From NCBI GenBank assembly GCA_013203195.1, contig JABMQM010000612.1, positions 1 to 6,168 on the forward strand: a stretch of DNA of 6,168 nt, in the 5' to 3' direction. Positions 5,846 to 6,168 of the stretch are shown in pieces (the first letter of the stretch is position 1; each line of letters starts with the position of its first letter). Position numbers and translations under genes: made by a program. Source of the stretch: Desulfobacteraceae bacterium (GTDB taxonomy: Bacteria > Desulfobacterota > Desulfobacteria > Desulfobacterales > UBA11574). Below the pieces are notes generated by a model. It was given only the letters and a program-made list of their open reading frames with translations. It made no database searches and was not told where the DNA came from.

Positions 5846-6168
5846 CTACCTTTGAAGATTCCGAAAAGCAGGTTATATTGTCAGACGTGTTGTTGATTGC
5901 TCTTATGGGGATTTCACTCTGGGAGCGATCGCTGATTTCTATGGGGAGGTTTTTGGTTCTGTTTTGCCCATTAAAGATTCCCATTTTACACTCTTTTCTT
6001 TCTGAAAGATGTTTTCGTAAATATCTTTGCTCCACTTCCCATGGCTACATCTATACCCTGAGATCCACTCCGTTATTAAATTCTTCATGAGAAATTCGGG
6101 TCAGGGAACTGGTTAATACAATAGCAAGAAAGGTGCCAATCTAATCAATTAGCCGGCCTGAGAAAAAA
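5846..6168. other. Region without a recognisable gene
   Basis: No frame on either strand gives a protein I recognise or one with a good ribosome site. On the plus strand a frame opens with TTG at 5842, overlapping the glycosyltransferase stop, and runs to 6090, but its product looks random. A minus-strand frame from GTG at 6035 to 5829 is equally unconvincing and overlaps the glycosyltransferase end. A plus-strand stretch 5856-6002 stays open for 49 codons with a protein-like composition but lacks a start codon. Small palindromes are AGCGATCGCT near 5927, TCTTTC-T-GAAAGA at 5997-6009 and CTAAT-CA-ATTAG near 6140. No clear terminator for the glycosyltransferase is visible. Confidence 0.5.

Noticed and set aside
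5927..5936. AGCGATCGCT palindrome, resembling the cyanobacterial HIP1 octamer
   Set aside because: I saw only one GCGATCGC and nothing else in the window suggests a cyanobacterium, so it is most likely chance.
5829..6090. Overlapping plus (5842-6090) and minus (5829-6035) frames
   Set aside because: Both begin at non-ATG codons without a good ribosome site, overlap each other and give products with no recognisable motif.

Overview
The window looks like an ordinary chromosomal stretch of a Gram-negative, moderate-GC bacterium. The gene types suggest a Desulfobacterota (old Deltaproteobacteria) member, perhaps Desulfobacterales: a TAXI-type TRAP transporter beside a universal stress protein, an exported DUF1566/Lcl-type protein, and several kinds of short intergenic repeats. 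This placement is inference from gene content and repeat style; no phylogenetic marker gene is present.

Layout. Four genes lie on the minus strand and read from right to left: a TAXI-family TRAP solute-binding protein (4599 to 3616), a fused TRAP permease with DctQ-like and DctM parts (3303 to 1231), a UspA-family protein (1171 to 677) and a small secreted DUF1566 protein (616 to 131). The last three are separated by only 59 and 60 bases and probably form one transcription unit. Between the binding protein and the permease lies a 312-base gap. It holds an intrinsic terminator just after the binding-protein gene and a long imperfect hairpin built from an 8-base CACRAAGG-like unit. A divergent family 2 glycosyltransferase gene (4997 to 5845) lies on the plus strand, across an AT-rich 397-base intergenic region with candidate promoters for both directions. 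The last 323 bases contain no gene I can support. The first 130 bases hold the end of a 7-base tandem repeat and a small hairpin repeat.

How the genes fit together. The binding protein should capture an organic solute (probably a carboxylate or amino acid; the substrate cannot be read from sequence) in the periplasm and deliver it to the permease, which uses an ion gradient. The internal terminator would give more binding protein than permease, a common design. The USP gene next to a TRAP transporter recalls TeaD of the Halomonas ectoine transporter TeaABC, so regulation of transport is a reasonable hypothesis. The DUF1566 protein and the glycosyltransferase have no evident link to transport.

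I found no clear sign of a wholly new system. The points most worth a second look are the transporter-linked USP with an altered nucleotide-pocket residue, the alternative hairpins and terminator inside the transporter locus, and the binding-protein leader, which has an inverted repeat over its candidate -10 box and a near-perfect orphan Shine-Dalgarno sequence.
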